Part shown: one piece after another, positions 36,901 to 51,433 of the stretch | Position numbering within the stretch: the stretch's first letter is position 1 | Layout of the letters: each line of letters opens with the position of its first letter | NCBI GenBank assembly: GCA_018350325.1 | Contig: JAEVLN010000003.1 | Span: forward strand, 269,985-333,984 | DNA: 64,000 nt | Direction of reading: 5' to 3' | Source of the DNA: Globodera rostochiensis | Lineage: Eukaryota > Nematoda > Chromadorea > Rhabditida > Heteroderidae | Made by a program: the position numbers and the translations under genes | The notes under the pieces: model-generated | Databases searched by the model: none | Seen by the model: only the letters and a program-made list of their open reading frames with translations | What the model was told of the DNA's origin: nothing

Positions 36901-38048
36901 TTAATGCCTTCAATTCAAAGTCCTCCTTGGCCAACGCAAAAGTGGTGAGGTCGAAGTCGTTGGGCGTGTCCAAGTACGAATAGGCGTGGGTGGAGAAGTC
37001 GCAACTGGCGATTGGCACTCGGCCAATTGTGTAGCCGATGCCTGCGGGGCAATTTTTTAGTTTTCAAAATTATTTTATTTTCACTACCCACCATATTCAC
37101 TGTCATAATACGCTTTGAGCAGCGCGTCACGGTTCTGTTCGCTGAGCGCGTTCAAACTGATGCCGGCCGCGTCGGTGAACGCGCCGCCAAAGCCGAAGAT
37201 TGTTTGCCGCTTTTGTGACGCGTCCACGCGCACTTCGACCATGCCTTTGTCGGTGGCGGCATCTTTTGAAGATTGAATTGATTTTTGTTTAATGAATATT
37301 CAACCCCTCCGGCACATTTTGCCACACACAAACCAGGGATGTAACCGGTACCAAAAACATGTCCGAAAACAAGAATTCCGGACCCAAAAATGTCCGGAAA
37401 TCCGGATACCGGGATCCGGAACCAGAAATGTCCGGAAATAGGAATTCCGGAACCAAAAATGTCCGGAAATCCGGAACCTAATGTCCGGAATTCCGGAACC
37501 AATTGTCCAGAATTCCGGAACGAAATGTCCGGAATTCCGGCGGTTACATCCCTAACACACAAACATACCATTGGGCGCCAATTCAAATCGGGCCAGCCGT
37601 TTCTCGGCCGGATCACTGACATAATACACCAATTTGTGTGAGTCGTTTAAATCGCCTATTGCCTCCGGCGAATCGCAATGTTCCGCGCTGCAGACACAGA
37701 CAAAAGAGTCCTGATCAAATCTGAGAGCAATTTTTTTTGAAGAATTAGCGGGCTTTTATATACTTTAATTAAATTGTTTTTAAATTATTAAAATAATTTA
37801 TTAAATAAAAATATTTTAATTTTTTATTTGACAAAATAAAAACACTTATTTAATTAGGTAATTAAAAATGTATTAAATTAAACACAACGCTAAATTAATT
37901 AGACTTTTATTAAATTAAATTTTTTTTATTTAAAAATGTTTCTTTTATTTTTTTATTACTTCCGCTTTTTGCACGGCTTCCATTCCGCCAAACACTGGTG
38001 AATTATGAGAATAGAAAGCAACAATTGAAATGCCAATTTTTTCCCCAT
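33902..38048 (-). CDS. glucosylceramidase-like GH30 hydrolase, copy D, intact
   Basis: Seventeen exons join in phase to 554 residues: 38048-37960, 37720-37569, 37262-37092, 37041-36908, 36860-36796, 36394-36287, 36242-36178, 36089-36029, 35849-35735, 35683-35631, 35584-35509, 35365-35236, 35180-35128, 34897-34830, 34783-34689, 34392-34315, 34053-33902. Signal peptide about 1-21 (IIHQCLA), then [23 protein letters not shown] (about 104), the presumed acid/base Glu260 (NEP), nucleophile Glu363 (ILASE), GWTDWNL and FYKQPMFY. The family cleaves glucose from glucosylceramide in lysosomes or outside the cell. Intron 4 uses a GC donor (AAG|GCATTA), as in copies A-C. Exon 16 carries 17 extra residues that copies A-C lack. 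It is the only undamaged member of the four-gene array. Confidence 0.9.
36437..36590. repeat. GACCCCTCACGACAAAAT 18-bp repeat, GH30 copy D intron 5
   Basis: Eight to nine near-perfect 18-bp units. Introns 5 of copies A (10985-11065), B (23605-23720) and C (29940-30020) carry related GACAAAATGTCCCC phrases. Confidence 0.9.
37335..37553. repeat. shortest form of the intron 2 minisatellite element, GH30 copy D
   Basis: The ends AGGGATGTAACCG and CGGTTACATCCCT are intact, with about seven degenerate units inside. Confidence 0.85.
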
Positions 38049-40879
38049 CTTAAATCTTTAAATTTGTTGAAATTTGCAAATGTTTCGGAAACAAAAATAG
38101 AAAATTACACACCCCACACAATTTTGTTTCTGAACGGCAGAAAAAGCTCGATAAATTAAAATTTTTTAATCGCAAAATGAATGAATGAATTGTACGGATG
38201 GCACCGATCGCCCGACTGATTCATTATTGGATAAAGAAAGTGGGGGGGGGGGGGAGCGGGGAGGGGGGAGGGTCGAATGATTAATGCGAAAACGATTCGT
38301 CCGTCCGATCGGATGGTGACTGCTAATGGATGGACACGGAGACGATTTTGAACAGTTTCATCTTTTTTATAAATATTTTTATTGCAAAATTTAGAAACAA
38401 TCAAATGAGGGGATGCCCCCCGCCCCACCTCTCTCCCAAAAAAAATTATTAAATTTGACCAAATCATTAGACCTAGAGGCCTTTTTGGTCAGAGTTTTTG
38501 CACTCGAACCCCGAAGTTCGAGCCCCCGAATCCCGACACCAAGGGGTACCATTTGAAATTTGTAATTCGGAACTTTGAATTTCTTAAAATTAGGACGTTA
38601 GAATTTTTTTTTAAAGATTTTTAGGTGCTCAACTTTGCTCCGGGCCAAATGTCGTCGTCCCCACTCTTTGCCCGGGGGCGACGGCAGTTGGTCGAAGAAT
38701 TGAAATAGCATTTAATTGATCAACATTTGGAACTCAATGCTAAATCAATTCTCGATCAGCTTATCGAGAGGATACTTAAAGCAAAAGCAAAAGCCGGATA
38801 ACAAAAGTTCGGAAAAATTGAAAGTTCGGCTACCGAATGTCGGACAAAAAAAACACATCGGGGGGGGGGGGGGATTTTGAATGCCGAATAATCTGTTGCA
38901 ACTTTGATGCAAATACCAAATTTAGATCAAAATCTTTAAAGAAAAAACGATCAAAAATTATGATTTGACTACCCGATCACTTTTTCGTTTTAAATTTTGT
39001 TTTCTCTTCAAAATTTGTGTGCACAAAAAAATAGGTTAAAATAATGCGGAGAGGATGATTATCTGCTAAATTTGCCCCTCTTCCCAGCAGGTCAGGGCCG
39101 CTATGACGCGGAGGAGGCGGCGGCGGATAATGAGAAAATTGGATAATTTTATACGATCGTTTAAAGCTTGAAGCACCCGAGGGGATGACGACGACGACGG
39201 CGATTAGAAACCGTGGTCGGTAATCACATCCCGCCCATCTCCCCCCGGGTGCTTTCTCCCCCCCGACAAAAACAATCAATCAAATGCAGCAAAAACTGTC
39301 ATCAAAATTGCCGTGCCGGGAGGCGAAAGCCGTGCGCGTGCGCGCGCGTGCGGGCGCGTGATCAGTTCGGCAGCACCCAACCCCCCCACTTTTCGTTGGG
39401 TTAATATAGCGCAGTCACTGACTGACTGCACTGACCACCATTCACTGGGCCGGGGCACCCAGACCTGAATTATCAATGTTCAAAGAGCGCCCCGCGGTAA
39501 GAAGAAGACCGGATCCGATCACGACAAAACGGCGTGTGATCAGCTCAAAATTTCAATCAGGATAATGTTTATGATACTATGTTTAGAAAATCGCAATCAC
39601 TTTACGAAAATTGGACGGACAAAGGGATAGGGGCAAAGATGCATTAAATAAGAGTGATCAGACAATACGGAACACGACAACATTTGTCGATCATTTGTCC
39701 AACAAAATGAGTTCAGATCACTTCCATCAGTTTTGAGAGGAAAAAAACGGATCAATTGTTTTGAACATTTATTCGGTTAACCGAAACTTTGGGTTCCAAG
39801 GTGAAAGCCAAAAGTTTGTTCCAAATTGTCGGCTAACTGATCGAAAGTTTTTGATAAACCGAAATTATATATCCTTTTTTGGGTGGTATCGCCGGCGGTT
39901 CTAAAACCGACAGGACATCCTTAACCCCGGGGGAAGAATACGTTCATTATTTGTGTAGGTGAGCGTGATCAATCCCTCCCACCCTCGAGGCAAAGTTAAA
40001 ACAAAAAAAAAGGTTTTTGATCAGATGGGCATGTCATGCGCGAACTGACTGACGACGGCCCCCCTCCCCAAGCAGTGACCGACCGACCCGCCAATGCCCC
40101 CAAACCACGTGCCACGTGGGGCACACAATCATCAGACAAACCGAAAAATTTTGACGCATTAAAAATATGCACTAAAGAATTTTGAACTTTTCAACACTTG
40201 GGAATGGTAAAAAAGAAAATGGTTTGATTTTTTGATCAATTTGAATAAATCAAATGAAATGCATTAATCTATTTAATTTTCAATGAATTTCACTTTTGAT
40301 TTTCGGAAATTAAACGTCAAAATTTCGACTTTATGAAATTAAAAAAACCAAAAATTAATTCGAAATTGAAATTAAACGTCAAAATTTCGACTTTATGAAA
40401 TTAAAAAAACCAAAAATTAATTCGAAATTGAAATTAAACGTCAAAATTTCGACTTTATGAAATTAAAAAACCAAAAATTAATTCGAAATTGAAATTAAAC
40501 GTCAAAATTTCGACTTTATGAAATTAAAATAACCAAAAATTAAATGCTTTGGGCAGCTAAAGCCCCGCAGCGTTTTTGACATTTTGTCGTCTCGGGGGAC
40601 CTTTTGAGTCCGCTCCGTTTCCTTAAGCGTTGAAAAAAGGACGAAAGAACGATTTTTTTTGAGCAAACACCAAACTTTTCGAACAATGAAATGCATTGAA
40701 AAATGAATTTTAAGCGAAAAAGAAGACAAATTGAAAACAAAAAAAAAACGAATTGAGAAGAGAAAAAAAATGCTCCGATGATCAACGAAAAACAAAACAA
40801 AAAATTGCGAAATTTGGTGTTAAAAGTTAAAATGGCATCAAATACATACAAAACATAAAATTTTTCCGTTTTTCAATTT
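38049..40879. other. intergenic upstream of GH30 copy D
   Basis: 38110-38470 is the conserved GH30 upstream block. 39290-39430 is unusually GC-rich with a GCGCGTGCGCGCG run. 39905-40170 is a second conserved block shared with copy B upstream sequence and contains two CACGTG boxes at 40106-40111 and 40113-40118. 40310-40535 is a tandem repeat. 40560-40860 resembles 26030-26120. No coding gene is seen. Confidence 0.5.
40310..40535. repeat. about 61-bp tandem repeat, four units
   Basis: The units start GAAATTAAACGTCAAAATTT and continue CGACTTTATGAAATTAAAA, then CCAAAAATTAATTC. Confidence 0.9.
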
Positions 40880-44308
<3,429 letters not shown>

Positions 44309-46109
44309 ATTTTGTTTGTTAGTTGAAAGCAAAAAAAAGTAATTAGATTTACAGGATCTAAAACAAGTTTTGTTAATAGAGAGGTCTCCAGAGTACGGAC
44401 TGCAACTGAATGCAGATCCCTGGACTGCAACTGAATGCAGGTCCCTAGACTCTAACTGAATGCAGATCCCTGGACTGCAACTGAATGCAGGTCCCTGGAC
44501 TGCAACTGAATGCAGGCAGGCCCATGCGACCTTTCAGAGAGATTGGTTTTGGAGTTTGGTCTAGAAATACCAGAACTTAGTTTGACGCCGAATTGACCCC
44601 AACCGATTTTGCAGACCCGGAATCCGGGCACCCCCAGTCTAACATTTCAGGGAGGGATCCCGGTTATTATTGGGCAATTTATTGCATTAAAAACATTTTC
44701 CCAAAAATTGACCCCCCAGAAGGGTTCTTTTTTTTAAATAAATGATATTCTTAAACAAATTTTGTTGGACTGAAAAGAGAATTTGAGTTTATTTTGGGGC
44801 AAATGATGACCTAAAAATGTGAGGGGGGGGGGGGAGGGGGGAGAGAATGAGTGACACATTCAATGGCGGGGATTAATTCTCTTCAAATATTTATTTACAT
44901 ATTCTTATTAATTTGAATTTTATGTACCTAGGTAATTTGCTTTCAGCAAAATGCAATTTATTTGGGGCAAAGAGTGTAAATTGACGAAAATTGACACAAC
45001 TACAAAGTTCAACAAAATGTCGGAATTTTTATACCTTAGGTATATGGCGGGGAACAAAACAGACCAATTCATATACCATTCGATTCATCTCATCGAGCTG
45101 AGCATGAATTTGTAAAAAATTTTGCGCGCAAACCGCTTTGAAAGAAAGTTATGAGCCCCTCAAATTTTACAAAACCATAGGGGAGACGACCCCTATTGGT
45201 CAAAATTTGTGGAAAATAATTTTAATTCTAAAAATCGTTTTGGTCACCCATACATATTACTCCTCTTCGCCCTTTTTGGGGCAAGAAACAAACACATTTT
45301 GCTGGAAGCAAATTACATAAAATTCAATAAATATGTTTAGAGATTAATAATTCAATTATCTTTTCAGTCCAACAAATGTGTTTAAAAATATAAAAAATCA
45401 TTTATTTTAAAAAACCCTTTTGCGGAGTCAAATTTTGCATAATGAAGATCCTATTTTCAAAATTGGGGGATTTTGTTTTGCATTTTCATTTTTGGAGCGA
45501 TTTTCTTAACAAATCTTGTTAAGTTTTTTAAAAAAATTCTTCCGGCGGCGCCTATCGGCGCCGCCGGACCTTGCCACTCCTAATAAGCTTCAAAAATTGC
45601 CGAATTTTTTAAAATTTTGGTTGCAAATCCTTAACAAATTGAGTCGAAAATTTCAAAATTTTCTCCGGCGGCGCCTATCGGCACCGCCGACCCCTCCCTC
45701 CACCCAAAAGCTTAAAATAGATTTAGAAGGTTGCTGAAAAAAGACATCCTTCAAAATTTTAAAAAATAATTACTGTTAATATTTCAAAAAATATTTATTA
45801 AATAAATTATTTAAAAAAAAAATTGAATTTTTCCGTTTTCCGTTTTTCCGTTGTTTTTGGCCCTTTTTTCCGTTTTACGTTTTCCGTTAAAAAAATATTT
45901 CCGTTTTTTGAAAATAAATTTCCGCCCATCCCTGGTCCGGAGTACAAAAACCTGTTTTAGAACCTGTAAATCTAATTTCTTGTTTTGCGGAGTCAAATTT
46001 TGGAAAATGCAGATCCGATTTTCAAAAACCCCTGGTTTTAACATATGTCACTGTTTTAGAACCTTTAAATTTAATTTATTTTTTTTTGCTTTCAACTAAC
46101 AAACAAAAC
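44309..46109. other. divergent intergenic region between the two coiled-coil genes
   Basis: Holds the minisatellite 44395-44512, G-runs at 44820, two copies of the foldable GC motif CGGCGGCGCCTATCGGCGCC (45543-45566 and 45665-45690), and a block at 45090-45240 that resembles 61860-61970 upstream of the second SPRY gene (phrase AAAGTTATGAGCCCCTCAAA). It presumably contains promoters for both genes. No coding sequence is seen. Confidence 0.5.
44395..44512. repeat. CTGCAACTGAATGCAG minisatellite upstream of the SPRY gene
   Basis: Five units of about 26 bases (GGACTGCAACTGAATGCAGR TCCCT). A single related unit is at 47975-48000. Confidence 0.9.
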
Positions 46110-47420
46110 ATGCCAATTTTGACCGAATCGACTAACGAAAACACAACGGCGGAGCAAGTCAAGAACAATAACAATTTGGAACACAGTCGGCAGAAAATGA
46201 AAATGGATGAATTGTTGGAGTCGATTGAGGTAGGGAATAATATAATAAATGATCACTGATCAGACTCAAACTTCAAAAATAAATCCGCAGAAATTTTACT
46301 TTTTTTTTTTTGAAATAGGAACATCAGAAACTTGCGGATGCTAACGAAACTCTGCAGCACAAAGTCGTCAAGTTGGAGAAGACTCAGAAGAAGCAGCAAC
46401 GGAACATTGACAACTTGCACAAATCGATTGCCGCTTTGACTGTCGGACAACAACAGAAGAATGGTGGGCAATTAGGAACTAATTGTTTTTTAATTATTTT
46501 TGCAAATTTTTTTCAAGAATTTCGCAAATAATTCTGCTCAATGCTCAAAACACAAAAGTACAATTTTCTCAGGACCAATTCTCCCACCACCAAACAGCCG
46601 ATCGGAACGCGCTGCCCGTCACCGGGGGCTCTCGTTGAGCGGCCGCATTAGCCTTCTGGCCATACCAAAGGGACAACATGGCACACTGGCTTCCGGTGAG
46701 TATATTTTTCGCAAATAACGTACTTTCCATGCTAATATTGGTAATTAGTAGGGGGAATTTTGAAAAATACGAGATCGAGATTTGGAGATCGCCCGAGATC
46801 GAAATTTGTCTCGTTTTGAGAGTCCAGGTCTCGGAGTTTTCGACAAATTTCCGAGATTCGAGACCTGGACTCTCGGAAAATCTCGGTCGGGAACTCGATC
46901 TCGTAATTAAGTACCTTCTTTTGTTCCTCTTTCCTCTAAAACTACTCACTCACATCCATTTGGCCATTTCACGTTAACTTTTCAAAAAAAAAGAAGAAAA
47001 AAGACTTACGAAACGGTTCAAGAAATTCATTAATTTCAGGCTCGAGTGATGAACCTTCGCGCACACACAAATTCAACCGTTCCTACACACCGTACACGGG
47101 CCCGTTCAAATATGTGGACACAATGAAGGCAAGTGTTCTCCAATTCATTACTTTCCGTCATTATTTGCACATATATTTATTTTGTGAAGTGTGAGAACGC
47201 ATTTCTAAAAGGTTCGAGTAAAATTAAGTTGTTTGGCTGATTATTGGAAATTTAAATTTATTAAAATTATAAATAGTGTATTAGATAAAAAATTAAGTAA
47301 AAAAAGTTTTTTAAATTTAAACCCACACAGATGACGGACCGTGTCTTCGTTAATTATCAGCAAAAAATGCTCTCCGCCAAAAATGAGGCATCGAACAAAG
47401 CGCCACCGAACGGAGAATGA
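46110..47420 (+). CDS. short coiled-coil protein with unrelated C-terminal exons (truncated SPRY relative)
   Basis: Five exons in phase: 46110-46229, 46319-46463, 46573-46695, 47040-47128, 47331-47420, giving 188 residues and TGA. Exons 1 and 2 match the coiled-coil SPRY gene (TESTNENTTAEQ; EHQKLADANETLQ). Exon 3 starts like a SPRY first exon (GPILPPPNS) but reads NSRSERAARHRGLSLS where the relatives have [14 protein letters not shown], so the SPRY core is lost. Exons 4 and 5 (THKFNRSYTPYTGPFKYVDT, then MTDRVFVNYQQKML) are not from a SPRY gene and I do not recognise them. The intron after exon 4 has a GC donor (AAG|GCAAGT). No signal peptide. All junctions keep one frame, so a chimeric protein is likely. 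Confidence 0.65.
46775..46910. repeat. inverted repeat in intron 3 of the chimeric gene
   Basis: The arms are GAGAGTCCAGGTCTCGG and CCGAGATTCGAGACCTGGACTC, able to form a long hairpin with ends rich in GATCTCG. It belongs to the CTCGG/CCGAG repeat group also seen at 42340-42400 and 63590-63655. Confidence 0.75.
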
Positions 47421-48663
47421 CGCGCGTTTTTGCTCATTTGTTCAGAATAATTTATAGTTGTATTGTAATTTGGGTTGTCATTTTAATTAGGGGAACGAGT
47501 CAAGATAAAAGGGGAACGAGTCGAGATAAAAGGGAAACTCGAGATAAAAGGGGAACGAGTCGAGATAAAAGGGGAACGAATCGAGATAAAAGGGAAACTC
47601 GAGATAAAAGGGGAACGAGTCGATGGCCTCCCCCACCCAATTCTCCTCTCCCTTGTCTTCTCGACTGAAGTGGCAAACAATCGGCATTATCTGAAAATCG
47701 GGCAAATATTGTACAATATAAAAAGACATAAATTCATTCTTGAAAATAAAAAGAGCGTATTTTTAATTATTGCTAAAATTGGATCGTCTGGCTTCCTCCT
47801 CATGCCAATACTGCGAAACGGCATTTTTCTGATCAATTTCTAAGCCTAAGCGCCGCTTTGAATTGTGACAACATTTCTGTTAAATTGTTTCGTTTCGTTA
47901 AATTATGATTTTGAAATGTAAAAATAATGCTTAACAATAAAATTGGACACCGGTACTGTACTGAAATTTCTACGGACTATAACTGAATGCAGGTCCGTCC
48001 GTGCGGCCTTATGTTGATTTTTGCAATTTTTGGCCATTTACATATTTCGTAAGTTCTTTATTGTAAATAATTTGCGTAAAGTAAATAATTCGTTTTTTGT
48101 TTTTATTATCTAGAGGCCCGGACTTAGAGGCCAACCAAATTTACATTAAAAACCTCAAAATTTTCGGTCCCCGGGTATGGGTTCGGGTACGTTGTTTATT
48201 GGCTTGGTTCCGGCTACCCGAAAATTTCGGTTTGGTTACTATGGGAGCCGGTCCAGGCTGTGGTCTTGGCCAATGGCCGTTGAGTACCGGATCCGGCCAC
48301 AAAAATTGGAATTTGTCCATTATATTTTTAAAAGATGCAATTGCTTTCAATCCTGAGCAGAATAATTTGGACTGAAAAATGTGATTAAATAAGTCGAAAA
48401 ACGGACTTTGTCCCCCCCCCCCCCCACCTTCCCCACACTTTTGGAGCCCCAATTAATGTCAATATCATATTCACGACCGATTCCGAAGAGCTTTTAAGTC
48501 ATTTTTATGAAGCAATCCAAAAACTCCATTCACCACGCTGTTAGCCTTTTAATTCGTCAGTTTCAAATTTTGATTTATCTGCTGAGAGATTAAGCGTCGG
48601 AGACACTGCGCGCTTACAAATTAGTCCCTTTGAAAGAGCCGCCCCCTCCCCCGCGGCGTCTAA
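47421..48663. other. intergenic with minisatellite and SPRY gene debris
   Basis: 47490-47625 is a GGGGAACGAGTCGAGATAAA minisatellite (about six units). 47662-47870 matches the start of the last exon and last intron of the SPRY gene (40977-41180), a fragment without function. 48425-48500 resembles 62190-62265. No gene is seen. Confidence 0.6.
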
Positions 48664-50934
48664 ATGTGGCGGCGCGATAAGCAAAAATCCCACCGCCTCC
48701 AAAAATGGCATCGCCTAAAGCCGTCCCTCCTCGCCCGCCCCCGCTATTTGCTGTTCAATGGACGCTTTTGTGGGGCCCCGCGTCTTCTCGTCTTCCTCCT
48801 CTTTTTGCTTGGGACGTCGTTGCTGCTGCTGCTAATTAATTTGTTCAACGACGCTTTTGGCACAAATCGTTTACCCCCACTCTTCCTGGTACCCATAAAG
48901 TGAGTTTAATGTAGGGGTAGCACGGAACCGGGATTGGTACTGAAATGTCTTTTCTGGGGACTGAAATTTAGTCCGGGTTTTTGACCGGAACAAATACCCA
49001 TTAAGTGAGTTTAATGTAGGGGTAGCACGGGATCGGGATTGGTACTGAAATGTCTTTTCTGGGGACTGAAATTTAGTCCCGGGTTTTTGACCGGAACAAA
49101 TACCCATTAAGTGAGTTTAATGTAGGGGTAGCACGGGATCGGGATTGGTACTGAAATGTCTTTTCTGGGGACTGAAATTTAGTCCCGGGTTTTTGACCGG
49201 AACAAATACCCATTAAGTGAGTTTAATGTAGCACGGGATCGGGATTGGTACTGAAATGTCTTTTCTGGGGACTGAAATTTAGTCCCGGGTTTTTGACCGG
49301 AACAAAATTAGTCCGGGGCCCGGTTTTACTCAAAAGTCCCGGTCCCGTACTACCCTTTATGCATATAAATGATGACAATTTTGGAACACAAATACCAATT
49401 TGCTTTTTACTCATCATCAGAACGTTTCTCGATCACTCCGGAAAGCGGGCGAATCCAAAAGAGGCGCCGACGGCGGCGACCATTGCCATTGTGAGTGTGT
49501 TGGACAGTGCCGCGGCACTTTCCGAGTTCCAATTGGCATTGAGCACCGTTCGCTGTTACTGCCAGCGGAGTCCCGAGCGCTACGCACATTTTGTGCTGTT
49601 TTCACCGCCATCACCGACCACCAGCACTGTTCAGGACAAATGCGATCTGATCGGAGATGTAATTGGGGAAGTTCGAGACAAAAAAATCTCGAATTTCATT
49701 AAGTTCATGTTCCGTCGCCATTGTGTGATGAGTGCGTGGTTGGCCAAGCATCCGTCGTACGAGTGGATTCTGTTCTTGGACGCCGACATGGCCGTGGTCA
49801 ATCCCTTCCACGACGTCGAGGAGTTTGTCACGGACAGCGGCATCGAACTGGTCCTTCTGGAACGAATGTTCAACTTTGAAATTATGGCGGGCAGTTATTT
49901 GGCAAAGTGTTTAAAATGTATTTTAAACAAAATTCCGTAAACCCTCCAGAAACACGCCTTTCGCAACGAACTTTCTTCTTTCGTGGGCCAATTATTTTTA
50001 TCGACTTCCCAAAAGTTATCATGGCACCGACAACGGCGCCATCCATGTAAAGCAAAAGTGCCAACTTTTTGAAATGAAAAGGCTTTATTGAATGCTTTAG
50101 GCTTTGATGATGGACAATTTTGCCGATGTTAACTCAAAAAATGCGTGCCAACATTTGTGGGATGTATCGAGGCAATTTTCAATGAAATGCATAAATCTTC
50201 TAAACATTTGTTTTTTAGGAATGATGCCACTCTTTTTATATTCGAGGCATGCACTCGCTTCCACACAAATCGGCGGAAGGACAAGAACGGCACTTTTGAG
50301 GGAGGCAAAGTGAAATTGTTGGCAAAGGGCCAAGGATGGGTTAGGGACGGGGGCCACACCGAAAGCAAATTTTCGAGTCGCGACTTTATGCTGCACGGAT
50401 GGAAAAATTCGTAAGACTTCGAAAGCAAATGAACGGCGACAATCAACCCCCCAGGGGCAAATGAATTTCCCCCAATAATGGGGGGAATTGAACGAACGCC
50501 CCGGGGCAAACATGAGGATTGAACGAACGCCCCGAGGGCAAACCTGGGGCAATTGAACGAACGCCCCGGGGGCAAACCTGGGGCTATTGAACGAACGCCC
50601 CGGAGGCAAAGTACCAATAATGGGGAAATTGACGAACGCCCCGGGAGCAAACCTGGGCTAATTGAACAAACGCCTCGGGGGCAGGAGTTTAATCTTTATT
50701 CACTTCAGCACGTTCAATCAGAGCGCTTTCAACCCGTGGACAAATCCCTTCGGCGACGGCCAACGCTTTGACAGTCCGAAACAATGCGCCGCCAATGAGT
50801 CAACGACGGCGTGGAAGTACAGAGACGGCTTTTTGGTGAGCGAAGAAAGCATTGGCAAAGTGTTGGACGGAATCATCCGAAGAACGCGCGAAGAATACGA
50901 GAACACACTGCGGAAATTGAACCTGACAAATTAA
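48664..50934 (+). CDS. DUF273-type putative glycosyltransferase, type II membrane protein
   Basis: Six exons in phase: 48664-48899, 49421-49906, 49950-50046, 50101-50156, 50219-50410, 50685-50934 (438 residues). A single N-terminal membrane helix (about 41-61, [20 protein letters not shown]) after a basic cytoplasmic tail indicates a Golgi type II protein. The catalytic part shows nematode DUF273 features: [11 protein letters not shown], a DxD metal/nucleotide-sugar motif in [46 protein letters not shown]. The family is presumed to transfer sugars; substrate unknown. The exon 4 to 5 junction is least certain (donor GTGGGA). 49661-49705 (45 bases, GTAATT...TTAAG) could be either exon or a tiny intron without affecting frame. 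Intron 1 repeats its own donor site; intron 5 is a minisatellite. Confidence 0.8.
48900..49290 (+). repeat. 106-bp tandem repeat carrying the exon 1 splice donor
   Basis: The exon/intron junction phrase ACCCATWAAGTGAGTTTAAT recurs with donors at 48900, 49005, 49111 and 49217. Each unit contains GGTACTGAAATGTCTTTTCT and ends GACCGGAACAAATACCCATT. Only the first donor is in the coding frame used here. Confidence 0.85.
50483..50690. repeat. ATTGAACGAACGCCCCGGGG minisatellite, intron 5 of the DUF273 gene
   Basis: Six or seven units of 32-34 bases (ATTGAACGAACGCCCCGGGG plus GCAAACCTGGGGC). The last unit ends GGGGGCAG and supplies a usable splice acceptor for exon 6 (50684); a second in-frame acceptor lies at 50706. 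Confidence 0.85.
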
Positions 50935-51433
50935 ACAAATCATTAATTGTTTCATCTTTAAAAATTTATTATTAATATTTCATTTGAAAAAACTGTTCTC
51001 CATTTTAATAGCAGTGACATTTATTCAAAAATCAATTTATTAGAGAATTTTTTCAATCAAAGAACTGCTGGACTCTGAGGGGCAGCTTTAAATTTGCAAT
51101 GGCTTACCACGCGGCTTCCCAAAACAATTTGCTCTTTTAAGCCACATAATGAAGGCATTTGTTTATTGCAAATAATTAGTAATTTGATAATTTTTAAATA
51201 AAAATTTCTATTATTTTACAGATTAAATGTATTTATACTCATCAATTCGCTTAAATAGAATCAAAAGTTTAATGACGGAGTGACTAAAATTGTTCTGGTG
51301 AAATGAGTGCGAGAGGTCCTGCCTTCAATTCTCAGATCACCCGTGAATAGTATAATATGTATATGACATTTTTTGAATTTTTTTGAAGCCACAAATTGTA
51401 ATTGAGAAAAATGGACTATGTAGGTTGTGCAAT
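50935..51433. other. intergenic, AT-rich, no gene seen
   Basis: 3' flanks of the DUF273 gene (+) and the fucosyltransferase gene (-). The last 40 bases before the fucosyltransferase stop are repeated at 53860-53900. Confidence 0.5.

Noticed and set aside
39290..39430. GC-rich GCGCGTGCG stretch as a possible gene or CpG-island promoter
   Set aside because: No open frame with coding features and no nearby start; nematodes do not use CpG islands in the vertebrate sense.
48097..48375. 92-codon plus-strand ORF with VWVRVRCLLAW
   Set aside because: No motif or splice context; low-complexity sequence in a repeat-rich spacer.
49407..49873. Minus-strand and shifted-frame ORFs over the DUF273 exon 2
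   Set aside because: Shadows of the plus-strand coding exon, whose frame shows the conserved DxD and HC motifs.
50097..50650. Minus-strand ORFs with repeated PRGVRSI / GRSFNSP
   Set aside because: Antisense reading of the intron 5 minisatellite of the DUF273 gene.
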